Shown: positions 1 to 9,900 of the stretch, in pieces
Layout of the letters: every line of letters starts with the position of its first letter
How positions within the stretch are numbered: position 1 is the stretch's first letter
Source: Microscillaceae bacterium
GTDB taxonomy: Bacteria > Bacteroidota > Bacteroidia > Cytophagales > Microscillaceae
NCBI GenBank assembly: GCA_012031215.1
Contig: JAAUUB010000013.1
Location: 1 to 39,032, forward strand
DNA: 39,032 nucleotides
Reading direction: 5' to 3'
Notes under the pieces: generated by a model
Database searches by the model: none
What the model was told of the DNA's origin: nothing
What the model saw: only the letters and a program-made list of their open reading frames with translations
Position numbers and translations under genes: made by a program

Positions 1-243
1 AAAACGGTGGACCGTGCCCGCCGGATTCAGCGCTTCTTGTCTCAGCCTTTCTTTGTGGCCGAGCAGTTCACGGGCCTCAAAGGAGTCCTGGTGGATATCA
101 GCGACACCATCAAGGGCTTCCGTATGTTGCTCGAGGATGATTCGCTTTTGCGCTACCCTGAAGCCGCCTTCAACCTGGTAGGCACTATTGAGGAAGCCAT
201 TGAAAAAGGCGAACGCCTTATCAAAGAAGCCGAAGGCCGCTAA
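1..243 (+). CDS. atpD: ATP synthase F1 subunit beta, C-terminal part (partial)
   Basis: This is the last 80 residues of the catalytic beta subunit of F-type ATP synthase; the gene enters from the left edge. The reading frame is open from base 1. The stretch has the strongly conserved beta C-terminal block: [17 protein letters not shown], then a DTIKGF segment and the final [12 protein letters not shown] helix. It lies on the cytoplasmic F1 head and helps couple gamma rotation to ATP synthesis. The gene for epsilon follows 73 nt downstream, and an atpD-atpC pair split from the other atp genes is usual in Bacteroidota. The family assignment is firm; only the N-terminal nucleotide-binding part is missing because of the window edge. 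Confidence 0.97.
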   Translation, partial: KTVDRARRIQRFLSQPFFVAEQFTGLKGVLVDISDTIKGFRMLLEDDSLLRYPEAAFNLVGTIEEAIEKGERLIKEAEGR

Positions 244-316
244 TCTGTCTTAATTCAGTGCTTGGATGGCTTATCTCAAGGAAAAGCCGCCCAGTACTTT
301 AATTAATAAGAAAAAT

Positions 317-571
317 ATGCATATCAAAGTCATTACGCCCGACCGGAAAGTATTTGAAGGGGAGGTGAGCCAAGCTAAGTTTCCTGGGATGAGTGGCCAG
401 TTTGAAGTATTGAAAGACCACGCCGCTATGATAAGTATGCTAGGCGAAGGCCCTTTAATCCTGAATACGACCGAAGGTCTTAAGACTTTTATGATTGAAG
501 GCGGGGTAGTAGAAATTTTGCGCAACCAAATCAATGTATTGGTAGAAGCCCTCCTCCCCACAGAGGCCTGA
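317..571 (+). CDS. atpC: ATP synthase F1 subunit epsilon (short form)
   Basis: This 84-residue protein is the epsilon subunit of the F1 central stalk. I start it at the ATG at 317 (MHIKVITPDRKV), which sits behind an A-rich leader; an in-frame extension upstream to 266 has no family similarity. It has the beta-sandwich domain (TPDRKVFEGEV, FPGMSGQFEVLKDHAAMIS, the FMIEGGVVEI strand) but ends at VEALLPTEA. It therefore lacks the C-terminal helical hairpin that inhibits ATP hydrolysis in many bacteria. Short epsilon subunits of this size are common in Bacteroidota. It is co-transcribed with atpD, and a strong hairpin terminator follows at once. Confidence 0.95.
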   Translation: MHIKVITPDRKVFEGEVSQAKFPGMSGQFEVLKDHAAMISMLGEGPLILNTTEGLKTFMIEGGVVEILRNQINVLVEALLPTEA

Positions 572-591
572 TAGCGGTCTCCATCCTTGTC

Positions 592-628
592 AAAACACCT
601 TGCATTTTGCGAAGCAAGGTGTTTTTTA
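592..628 (+). terminator. Intrinsic terminator after atpDC
   Basis: A 10-bp perfect stem (AACACCTTGC at 594-603 with GCAAGGTGTT at 614-623) with a 10-nt loop is followed by a T-rich run. It lies 20 nt after the atpC stop and ends the atpD-atpC transcript. The rest of the gap up to priA shows no gene. Confidence 0.85.
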
Positions 629-784
629 TTTACCCAAGTGCTTTCCCAGAAAATAACCTTCCGATTCTTCTCTTTTTAATGGCTTTTTTGTAAAGCCCTT
701 GCACCAGTAGGATACTCCAATTAGTAAGGTTTTCTTTTCATTTTCAAGGTATCATAAAAGCCATACATTCCCACCTAATTTTTG

Positions 785-792
785 TAAATTTG
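785..792 (+). promoter_or_regulatory. Candidate Bacteroidota -7 element for priA
   Basis: TAAATTTG matches the Bacteroidota -7 consensus TAnnTTTG exactly and lies about 90 nt before the priA ATG, in a gene-free stretch. I do not see a clear -33 TTTG at the right distance, so this is a sequence match only. Confidence 0.35.
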
Positions 793-884
793 AAAAAGTA
801 ATGGACACTTGCTTTGGGTTTATCTTCCAAAACAAGGCGCATCTTTCTGCTTTTTGACTGCCATTGTCTGAATTTTTGGCCTTT

Positions 885-3417
885 ATGCAAAACCCAGAAT
901 CACCAGAAAATACTTTTCTTGCCCCTATCGAAGCTTCGGACGATTTTTTTGCCGATGTGATGTTGCCTGTGCCTCTTGCTTCCCTTTTCACCTATCGTTT
1001 GCCAGCCCAGGTGGCTCCTTTGGCCCGTGAGGGGGCCCGCGTGATTGCCCCTTTTGGCAAGCGCAAAGTACTGACGGGCATTATCGTGCGGATTCATCAA
1101 AAAGCCCCGGAAAAATATGCCACCAAAGAGCTCTTAGAACTGCTCGACGAGTACCCGCTTCTTACCCGGTTTCAGCTTCGGCTCTTTCAATGGATGGCAG
1201 AGTATTATATGTGTTATGTGGGCGAAGTGATGAATGTGGCACTCCCCGCCGGGCTTAAAATCAGCAGTGAATCCCGGATTCAATTGCGGCCCGGGGCAGA
1301 TTGGGAAAATAAAGAAATCAATGACCGCGAACTGCGTCTGCTTTCGGCCTTGTCCGAAAAAGAATCCCTCACCTATACCGAAGCCGCCGAGGCCAGCCAA
1401 ACGCCCCAGATTTACCAGGTGATTCAAAGCCTGGCCAAGAAAGAACTGATTATCCTTTTTGAAGAACTCAAAGAACGCTATCAGCCCAAAACCCTAAAGA
1501 AAATCCGCCTCAGCTCCGCTCATCTGACCAAAGGCGAACTCGAGAAGCTTTCCCAAAAGCTTGAAAAACAACCCAAGCAACTGGATGTCCTGCTGCTTTA
1601 TCTGCGCCACGTACCAGTTTTTCGCGACTGGACCCGCAACGAAGCCGGGCTGGAAAAATCCGTATTGCTCAAAACGGAGTCGGTTTCGGATTCGGCCCTG
1701 AAAACCCTGCTTAAAAATGAGGTTTTTGAGGAGTTTGAGGTCATTGTATCCCGTTTCGAGGAATACCTACCCCCCGAAGAAGACCATGTTCCCCTGCTTT
1801 CGGCGGCCCAAAGCCAGGCCTCCGAAGCCATCCTGCATTTTTTTCAGGAAAAAGAGGTAGTGCTTTTGCATGGCATCACTGGAAGTGGCAAAACCGAAAT
1901 CTACATTCACCTCATTCGTAAGGTGCTCCACAGTGGCTCCCAGGTTTTGTTTCTTCTGCCCGAAATCGCCCTTACAACCCAGATTGTATCTCGTTTGCGG
2001 CGGGTATTTGGCAGCCAGATGGGGGTCTATCATTCTAAATTTTCGGACAATGAGCGGGTAGAGACCTGGCAGGGCATCGTTTCTGGCCGGTTCAATTTTG
2101 TGGTAGGGGTTCGCTCGGCCATTTTTCTGCCCTTTGATAATCTGGGCCTCATCATCGTGGATGAAGAACACGAAGCCTCTTATAAACAACACGAGCCCGC
2201 ACCCCGCTACCACGCCCGCGATATGGCCCTGCTCATTGCCCAGATGCAACACGCCAAAGTATTGCTCGGCTCGGCGACCCCTTCTACCGAAACTTACCAC
2301 CACGCCCAGCAGGGCCGCTATGGGCTGGTGCCGCTGAAAGAACGCTATGGAAATGCCCAACTCCCTCAAATTCAACTGATTGACCTCAAAGCCGAGCGCA
2401 AGGCCAAAACCGTGAAAGGCTATTTTTCCAGTCAGTTATTGCGCGAAATACAAACCCGCCTGGAGCAACAGGAGCAGGTCATTCTGTTTCAAAACCGCCG
2501 GGGTTATTCTCCTTACATGACCTGCCGGGAGTGCAATTGGGTGCCCAAGTGCCAGAATTGTGATGTAAGTCTGACCTACCACATGTACAGCAATGAACTG
2601 CGTTGCCATTATTGCGGCCATCATATTGCCCCGCCCCGCCAGTGTGGCAGTTGTGGAGCTACCCGCATCGAGACCGTAGGGCTGGGAACCGAAAAGATTG
2701 AAGATGACTTAAAGATTTATTTTCCCGAAGCCCGTATCCAGCGTATGGACTTAGACACAACCCGAACCAAGAATAGCTACCAGCGTATTTTACAGGATTT
2801 TGAAAACCGCCAGATTGACATTCTTGTCGGCACACAAATGATAAGCAAAGGGCTGGATTTTGACCATGTGAGCCTGGTGGGCATTTTTGATGCCGACCGC
2901 TTGCTCAATTTTCCCGACTTTAGGGCCAATGAGCGGGCCTTTCAAATCATGATGCAGGTCAGCGGGCGGGCGGGCCGCAAAGACAAAGCGGGCACGGTAC
3001 TCATCCAGACCAGCGACCCGCAGCAGGAAATTCTCAAGAAAATTCTGGCCCACGATTATGAGGGAATGTACTGGCACGAGATAGAAGACCGGGCGTACTT
3101 TTTTTATCCGCCCTTTACCCGGCTTATCCGGCTCATCACCAAACACGAAGAAGATGCCCAAAGGCCACGGCAGGCCGCCCAAACCCTGGCCCGGGCCCTC
3201 ACCGAAAAAATTGGGCAAAGCCCGGGTACTGGGCCCAGAACCCGCCCTCATTCATCGGGTGCGCAACCTGTATCACTACCACTTGCTGCTCAAAGTAGAG
3301 CGGGAAAAGGTCGATTTGAAGGCCGTGAAGCTATTTATCCAGGAAAAAGCGGAGGAACTGATTACCTCGCGGGCCTACAAAAAAATCCAAATCGTGATAG
3401 ATGTGGACCCGGTTTAA
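885..3417 (+). CDS. priA: Primosomal replication restart helicase PriA (one frame break)
   Basis: PriA is the 3'-to-5' superfamily 2 helicase that reloads the replisome at collapsed forks. About 843 residues after repair. The N-terminal DNA-binding part is followed by Walker A GITGSGKTE, the DEEH box (IIVDEEHEASYKQ), a zinc-binding insertion with paired cysteines (CRECNW, CQNC, CHYC, CGSC), and helicase motifs V and VI (GTQMISKGLDF, QVSGRAGR). The ATG at 885 is chosen over an upstream TTG. The frame breaks in the A6 run at 3205-3210: removing one A joins TEK to LGKARVLGPEP and restores the conserved C-terminus to the stop at 3417. As written, the first frame runs on to 3449 with unrelated sequence. 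It is convergent with coaX, with a 9-nt gap. Confidence 0.95.
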
Positions 3418-3426
3418 AGGGAAGCA

Positions 3427-4190
3427 TTAGCCATAGCGTTCGGCAATGAGGCGAAGGCCATTGAGGGTGAGGTGAGGGTCAATCTCATCAAATAAATGGG
3501 CTACTGGCCCTAGAATGGCCGACAAGCCCCCCGTAGCCACTACTTTGCAGGGCTGGGCCAGTTCTTCTTGAATGCGGGCCAGCAGCGATTCTACCAGGCC
3601 CACATAGCCCAGCAGTACCCCCGCCTGCAGGGCCTGGGTGGTGTTTTTGCCAATGGCCGAGGGAGGCAATTCTAAGGGAACCTCAGGAAGCTGTGCCGTA
3701 TTTTTGAACAAGGCATACATCGCCGTTTTGAGACCGGGGGCAATGGCTACGCCCAGTATTTGCCCGCTGTCGGAGACCGTCGTGAAGGTAAGGGCCGTAC
3801 CAAAATCTACGACAATGCTATAATCATTAAACTTATCGTAGGCGGCTACAGCATTGGCCACCAGGTCGGAGCCGATTTCGTGGGGGCGCTCTATGGCCAT
3901 CGGCAGGCGGGAATAAATATCGGGCCCTACCCGAAGCACGGGCAGGCCAAAAAGCTCGTGTAAAACCTGCGCCAGAGTATCGGTCAGGCCGGGGACCACA
4001 CTGCTAAGCACTACCTTTGAATATTTTCTGCTTTTTGATTACTCTCCAGAAAAAACATATTGATTTCGCGGGCATAAGCACCAGCATCGCGCTGTACGGA
4101 AGTAGTAATGCGCCAAATGGCTTCCCAGTTCTGGTTTTTTGCCAGGCCCAGCACAATGTTTGAATTGCCTATGTCAACCGCCAATAACAT
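3427..4190 (-). CDS. coaX: Type III pantothenate kinase (one frame break)
   Basis: CoaX phosphorylates pantothenate in the first step of coenzyme A synthesis. It is the ASKHA-fold type III enzyme, which is insensitive to CoA feedback and often uses a monovalent cation. The start is the ATG at 4190 with the phosphate loop DIGNSN at residues 6-11. Further on come a GSDLVANAVAAYDKF segment, VDFGTALTFT with the catalytic region, and the C-terminal GGLSAILGPV. Repaired length is 254 residues, normal for the family. The frame breaks near 4016-4018: one more T on the plus strand (A on the coding strand) joins ENIQ to KVVLSSVVPG. It lies 15 nt after the aldo/keto reductase gene on the same strand, so the two are probably co-transcribed. 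Confidence 0.93.
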
Positions 4191-4205
4191 TCTATGAAAA
4201 TCAGA

Positions 4206-5237
4206 TTAGCCTTTCAAACGATGTTCAATTTTATCATAAAAATTGCCAAAACTCACGCGGCGAACGCCTTCCGAACGCAGAAAATCGTGGGGAAAGCCCA
4301 GGTCAATCTGGCTAATGGTTTCCAGGTCTTGGAGTTGTGCTTCGTTGAGCGATACCGATAAGCAGCCCAGGGCATCCTCGAGTTGGGCCAGGTTTCGGGC
4401 CCCTATGATGGGAATAATATCCGGACCTTGCTGGCGCAGCCATTGCAAAGCAACCTGGGCTGGGCTTACCCCCATTTCCTGGGCCAGGGTACTTACCTGA
4501 CGGGCTATTTGCAAATTGCGTTCGTTGAACTTTACGCTTTTTTCCGACAATCTTCCGCCCGCAATCATGCCTTCATTGTATTTTCCGGTCAGGATGCCCG
4601 CCCCCAGGGGCGACCAGGGAGTAATGCTCAGCCCAAAATGGCGGGCCATAGGCAGTAAATCGCGCTCAGGGCTACGCTGAATAAGGCTGTATTCAATCTG
4701 CAAACCCACAAAGGCGGTCCAGCCGCGCAGTTCGGCCAGGGTATTGGCCTGGGCCACTATCCAGGCCGGGGTATCCGATATGCCAATGTAGTGTACTTTT
4801 CCGGCACGCACGAGGTCATCGAGGCCGCGCATTACCTCTTCGGGGGAAGTCGTAAAATCCCAGGCGTGTACCCAAAGCAGGTCAATATAGTCGGTGTTCA
4901 GGCGGCGCAGGCTTCCCTCTACGGAGCGCATCAGGTTTTTGCGGTGGTTTCCCGAGGCGTTGGGGTCGTCGGGGCGGTCATACAGTGTATATTTTGTGGC
5001 CAGCACGAAATAGTCGCGCTGGGTAGCCACAAAATCGGCCAAAAACCTTTCGCTGCTGCCTTCGGTATAGCGGTTGGCCGTGTCAATAAAATTGCCCCCT
5101 GCCTGGGCAAAGGCATCAAAAAGCCTTTTACTTTCCGATTTATCGGCCCCTGTGCCCCATTCCAGCCCAAAGGTCATGGCACCGAGGCACAATTCGCTGA
5201 CCCGCAGGCCGCTTTTACCAAACAATTTATAATGCAT
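4206..5237 (-). CDS. Aldo/keto reductase
   Basis: A 343-residue NADPH-type aldo/keto reductase with a TIM-barrel fold. The catalytic tetrad is visible: Asp52 and Tyr57 in FIDTANRYTEGSS, Lys82 in LATKYT, and His124 in LLWVHAWD. The cofactor end shows PIIGARNLAQLEDALG, typical of the phosphate-binding loop. It belongs to the group annotated as YajO/Tas-like or potassium-channel-beta-like reductases; the substrate cannot be read from sequence. It starts at ATG 5237 and precedes coaX by 15 nt. No frame problems are seen. Confidence 0.92.
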   Translation of the reverse strand: MHYKLFGKSGLRVSELCLGAMTFGLEWGTGADKSESKRLFDAFAQAGGNFIDTANRYTEGSSERFLADFVATQRDYFVLATKYTLYDRPDDPNASGNHRKNLMRSVEGSLRRLNTDYIDLLWVHAWDFTTSPEEVMRGLDDLVRAGKVHYIGISDTPAWIVAQANTLAELRGWTAFVGLQIEYSLIQRSPERDLLPMARHFGLSITPWSPLGAGILTGKYNEGMIAGGRLSEKSVKFNERNLQIARQVSTLAQEMGVSPAQVALQWLRQQGPDIIPIIGARNLAQLEDALGCLSVSLNEAQLQDLETISQIDLGFPHDFLRSEGVRRVSFGNFYDKIEHRLKG

Positions 5238-5361
5238 AGAAGAAAAGATTTTTGTGGAAAACCCGGTCTAAGTTGCTTTCTTTTTGCGAAAAGTACAAAT
5301 TTTTTGGGGAATAAGCCGCACGGGCCGGGAGAAGGAAGGTTTTTATGCCGTCAACAAGAAT

Positions 5362-5395
5362 CCTAAAAAAAATAAAGGGATGAGATAATCCCTTT
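5362..5395 (-). terminator. Intrinsic terminator, minus strand
   Basis: An 8-bp perfect stem (AAAGGGAT at 374-381 of this kilobase, ATCCCTTT at 388-395) with a 6-nt loop is followed on the minus strand by ATTTTTTTTA. It lies between the ester-cyclase remnant, which reads toward it, and the aldo/keto reductase start, and so separates the two. Confidence 0.75.
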
Positions 5396-5464
5396 AATGA
5401 CTTACTGAATGGCCTGATTCCTGATGAAAAATTTTGCGAACTTTAAAGAAAGGGATGAGGTGGT

Positions 5465-5665
5465 TTATTTTAGTATCAGGGGACTTAGAACCGGTGCCAT
5501 CAGCATCTCAAACTCTAAATTTGTAGCGCTGCCGATGTTCTCGACTATCCATCCGTCTTCCAGCTTCAATATATGCACCTCATCAAAGATAATCTCTCTA
5601 TGCGTAGCGGCTAAACCAAAATATTCCTGGGTGTGCTTTTGATGGGAGCGAAATCGGGTAAGCAC
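5465..5665 (-). pseudogene. Remnant of a SnoaL-like ester cyclase (C-terminal half)
   Basis: About 67 residues are open on the minus strand and resemble the C-terminal half of SnoaL-fold ester cyclases: a VLTRFRSHQKHTQEYFG segment in the place of the usual R-x-x-x-x-GTHxGEFFG, then EIIFDEVHILKLEDGWIVE in the place of the final two strands. Reading back in frame meets a stop just upstream, and the expected N-terminal half is not recognisable in any frame back to 5820. It is either a truncated gene or one damaged by more than one indel. A terminator follows at 5362-5395, which fits a once-functional transcript. Confidence 0.5.
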
Positions 5666-5820
5666 TCTTTTGACATCGGCTTACAGTATGCCCCTATTGC
5701 GCATAGATACTATTATTATCCTTATAGACCTTGCAAAACCACCTTCGGCCATTAAAGTTTGGGCCATAAAAGCCCTCCGATTTGCATCACCCAGAGAAGG
5801 GCATCTTAATCATTGCTATT

Positions 5821-6864
5821 TCAGAAATAAAGCCAATGCCACTGCCAGCCTTTGGGCCGGCTAAACTCCAAGGCGGGGCCAGGCAAGCGAACCGTCTCGA
5901 GCAAAAACAGCAGCACTTTGTAAAGTTTACGTCGGGGCTGCAGGGCGGTCAAGTCCCAGTCGGGAGCCAGGTAGTATTGCCGATAAGCTCGAAGTCCGCC
6001 CAGGCTTTCATTTTCATCGTCGCGGGCGTAGAGCATGCTCCCGGCCCCATAGCCCAGGGCCAGGTTGAGCCATTTTGGAAACCGACTTTCGGGCAAAAAC
6101 TTATCCACATCTACCGAAAGCCAGTAGGTCTGTCCATTATAGTCTTTGAGCCATTCTTCCTGCCAGCCATTGCCCAGTACATTGGGCCGCTGGGGGGCAT
6201 AGGCCGTGCGGCGAAAAGAAAACTTAGGCTTAAGGCGCGTTTCATTCCAAAGCAAGGCTTGGCCCCACAAAAAGGCGGAGCCGCTGGTGTTGGCCACGAA
6301 ATCGCCCCAGGAGGCTCCGTATTCCGGCGAAAAGCCATCCAGAATCTCAATAGGGGCCAGGAGCATCACCCCGGCCATTGCTCCCCAAAACATGGCCTTT
6401 TTGTGAGAAAGGCCCGCCCAGCGAAAAGCCTCGGCACTGGCCCGGCTAAAATGATAGGCCGAGTAGAAATGCCCCACTTTGTCCATCTGTTTCCATTGGG
6501 CATTATCATTAAAAAAGCGAAACTGTGGGGAAAGTCCCTCTTTGTACCAAAGAAAATAAAGCCCACTGAGGGTAAGTCCATAAAAAGCGGTGCCTCCCAG
6601 GGCCAGGGTTTTGATACGTTTGGAAGACGGGGAAAGGCTATCGGAAGAAAATAAGTACGCATTATTTTGGGGAGAAATAGCAAAAGGGACGGCCTGTGGC
6701 AGGGCTTGCGAAAAAACGAGATGAGGCATCCACAAGCAAATGAAGCCTACACAGAAAGATTTTGCCCGCAGGCTGATATAACTAGCAGGAAGGCGCAAAA
6801 TCTTTTTCAAGTAAAAATCAATTTGCAAGCAATTACGGCTGGGTAAGTCTGGCAATATATTCAT
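5821..6864 (-). CDS. DUF2279 family membrane-associated protein
   Basis: A 347-residue protein with an N-terminal signal sequence or anchor ending near LVFSQALPQ. It carries the DUF2279 pattern common in Bacteroidota: a hydrophobic segment (ALGGTAFYGLTLSGLYFLW), a QMDKVGHFYSAYHFSR block with conserved D, K, H and Y, a second hydrophobic stretch (MFWGAMAGVMLLAPIEILDG), then SWGDFVANTSGS. The function of the family is unknown; the charged residues inside hydrophobic context suggest a membrane or outer-membrane-associated protein. I start at ATG 6864 rather than the TTG at 6885. It is divergent from the histidine kinase gene. Confidence 0.8.
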   Translation of the reverse strand: MNILPDLPSRNCLQIDFYLKKILRLPASYISLRAKSFCVGFICLWMPHLVFSQALPQAVPFAISPQNNAYLFSSDSLSPSSKRIKTLALGGTAFYGLTLSGLYFLWYKEGLSPQFRFFNDNAQWKQMDKVGHFYSAYHFSRASAEAFRWAGLSHKKAMFWGAMAGVMLLAPIEILDGFSPEYGASWGDFVANTSGSAFLWGQALLWNETRLKPKFSFRRTAYAPQRPNVLGNGWQEEWLKDYNGQTYWLSVDVDKFLPESRFPKWLNLALGYGAGSMLYARDDENESLGGLRAYRQYYLAPDWDLTALQPRRKLYKVLLFLLETVRLPGPALEFSRPKGWQWHWLYF

Positions 6865-6963
6865 TGATATTCGATAAATTTGCAATTATGAAGGGTGGGT
6901 TGCATTTTTTTTCCGATTAAGTAAAAATATGCTTACACCAGGAATGATTTCACACTTGCTTGT

Positions 6964-9900
6964 ATGAGAGGGTATTGGCCAATCATTCTTTTTGCACTTA
7001 TCCCCCAAATTGGGGCGGCCCAATCTATACTAGTATCCAAGCCAATCTCTGGTGCGCAGTCTTTACATGCACAAACGCACATATTCACAGGAGGTGCACA
7101 CCAGGCTCGCCAAATTTATCAACAATATCAGCAAGGGCAAGGGCGAAAATTGTCGAGAAATGATTTTATGCTTTGGCCCAATGCCAGTGGTTATTGGCTG
7201 GTAGTCAGGTTTGCCAATCTAAGCCCAAAGTCCTTGCAAAGGATTGCCATAATCCAGGATACAGGTTTGCGCGAAGTGCGTCTTTTCACTACTCTTGAGG
7301 GGCAATTGCGCCGCCAAGAACCATTGATACCTCATCGCACTTGGCTTTTTGCCCAGAATGCCTTCTCGATTTCCCTGCCTGCCCAATCAGAAACGGTGGC
7401 CTTATTCTGGATAAAGTCGCCTACTTTTTTATTGTCAGAGGTGTGTCTGTGGGAGCAAGCCCAGTTTATCAGGCATCAGCAGTCGTCCGCGCTCATTTTT
7501 GGGCTGTATGTGGGTTTTTTGCTGGCCCTTCTCCTGCTCAATGTGCTTTTTTTTGCTTATCCAGTTTTTCGCTGGATGGGCCTGTATCTCTTGTCGGGCT
7601 TGCTGGTTTTGCTGGCTTTTGAGGGAAATCTGGATTGTTTGCTATCTCCTTTTTTGCCGGCCTATTGGATACCCAAAGTCAGCTTTTTTCATCTTTTCAA
7701 TTTTGTGATGCTTTTTTTTATCACGCAGTTGACGGAGGCACTTTCGGGGATTCACCGCTACTCAATTGGCTTAAGGCTGGGCCAAGGCATCAATCTGGTC
7801 TTCTTAGGCCTCAGCATTGGATGGCCATTTTATACCCTCTTGCTCGGCCTTTTGTTCATTTCCTTCTATTTCTATTATTATTTGGCTTTGGTGGTGTATT
7901 ATGCCCGGAACGGGTACCGGCAATATGTCTTGTGTGTGTGTGCTTTTGGGCTTTTAGGCTTTTTTTTAAGCTTGCGGGGTTTGGCCCTTAGTCCTTTGCT
8001 GGCTTCACCTATGGGGCTTTCTCATCTTTTGCCCGTGGGGCTGAGCCTGCATTTTGGGTTATTACAGATTGCTTTATTTCGGTTTTTTTTTGCAAAGCCC
8101 TCCGCCAAAAGGCAATCAAAAATAAGCACCTCAGAAACATCGGCATCCCCGAGAAAGGATTCTTTGCAAAGCACCGCCACTGTATCTCACAAGGCATATC
8201 TGGGGGAGATAATCGAGCAACTAGGATATCAGGTATTTATCATCGACCCAAAATATCGCTTGCAGGTGGTCAATTCCTTCGGGAAAATTTTTATCCAAAA
8301 AGTCTTTGGCCTCCGGCTCAAAGCGGGAATGGATTTAAGTCCATTGTTTAGCCGTCCACTCTTTGCCGCCGAAAAGAGATATCTTGACCGGGCCTTGCAA
8401 GGAGAAGCCTTTGAGATAGCTGGGCAATATAAAGACTTTTATTTTCAGGTAGATTTTTGGCCTATTTATAATGTTGCAAATCAATTAGAAGCTGTTTTGG
8501 CAAAAGTGGAGAATACCCAGCCCCAGCCCAAAATGGAAGAGGAAGCCCAGGCCCAAGCTTTGCCTATCCTGGCCCAAAGCATTGCTACACCGGCCTTGCT
8601 CACTTACCAAAACCTGCGCATTTTTTGGGTCAATCAGGCTTTTAGCCAACTAACAGGCTATTCAGCAGCCGAGATAAAAGGGAAACATTTATTTTCATTA
8701 ATCGAGAAAAAGCTTCGCCGAGCACTCTCCCAGGAATATAGCCAATTGCCCAACCAGGGAAGCCATTGGCAGGGAGAAGTTTCCATTATCACCAAAAAAG
8801 GAAGTGTGCAGGTATTTAAAGCCCAGGGAAATAAAATCAGCTTGCCAAATTATCCACGTTCATCGTTTTTGTGGAGCGGGCAAATAGCTTCCTCATTTCG
8901 CAAGGAAGCCCAAATGCAAGGAATTATGGATGCTTATGACCAGGCGCTTTGGGTCTTGCAGTGCCCCAAATGGCAGTTGCTTTATTGCAATGTGCTGGCG
9001 AAGCAGTTAAGCCCTTGGGTTTTTGGCCGGGAGGCCCTCCTTTTTGAAAAATTATGGCCTTTGGAGATGCTCCCGACTGCTTCGCAGAAATGGGAAAACC
9101 GCTTTCGAAAAGCTTTAAAAGGCCAGGAGTTAAAAGTAGTTGACTTGGTCAGGTCAGGAAAAGACCACCACTATCTCGAGATAAAAGTGCATCCTCTTTT
9201 TCTGGAAGACAAAGTAGAGAGCCTGGCCATTTTTATCCGTGACATTAGCCATCGCCAAAAAATGGAAGATGCGCTTCGCCTGCATAAGCAACGCTATGAA
9301 CTGGCCACGGCAGGTAGTCATGAAGGGATGTGGGATTGGGATGTGAAATCTGGGGCTATTTATTTCTCTCCTTCTATGCACAGCTTGCTGGGCTATGCCG
9401 AGGGCGAGTTAGCATATCACCAGAATCTTTTCTACCGCCTGGTACAGCCAGAGGACTTGCCTACGCTGGAGCAAACAACCCGTGAATACCTGAACGGCAC
9501 CAGGGCACATTTTCAGGCCGAATTTCGGATGCAGCACAAAGAAGGGCATTGGCTTTGGCTGCACGCCAAAGCCGTCGGCCTGCGCGACGAAGAAGGAACC
9601 ATGTATCGTCTGGTTGGCTCTAGCCGCGATATAAGCCCTATCAAAGAAGCCCAATTGAAGATAGAAAAACAGGAAGCCAATCTGAGGGCCATTCTGGACA
9701 ATAGCATGGACGGTATTTGGCTCATTGACCGCCACTACCGGCTGGTGGATTTTAATAAAATCTTTGCCCGAACCATCGAGAAAAACACGGGCATTGTCCT
9801 AATGCCTGGCGATGATGCCCTTGAATTTGAAAAAGCTTTTGTGGAACTCGACCTGTTAAAGGCCCATTACGAAAGTGCCTTTGCGGGTGAGCGGGTACAA

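Noticed and set aside
5782-6654. 290-codon open frame on the plus strand
   Set aside because: Antisense to the DUF2279 gene, rich in basic residues with no recognisable domain.
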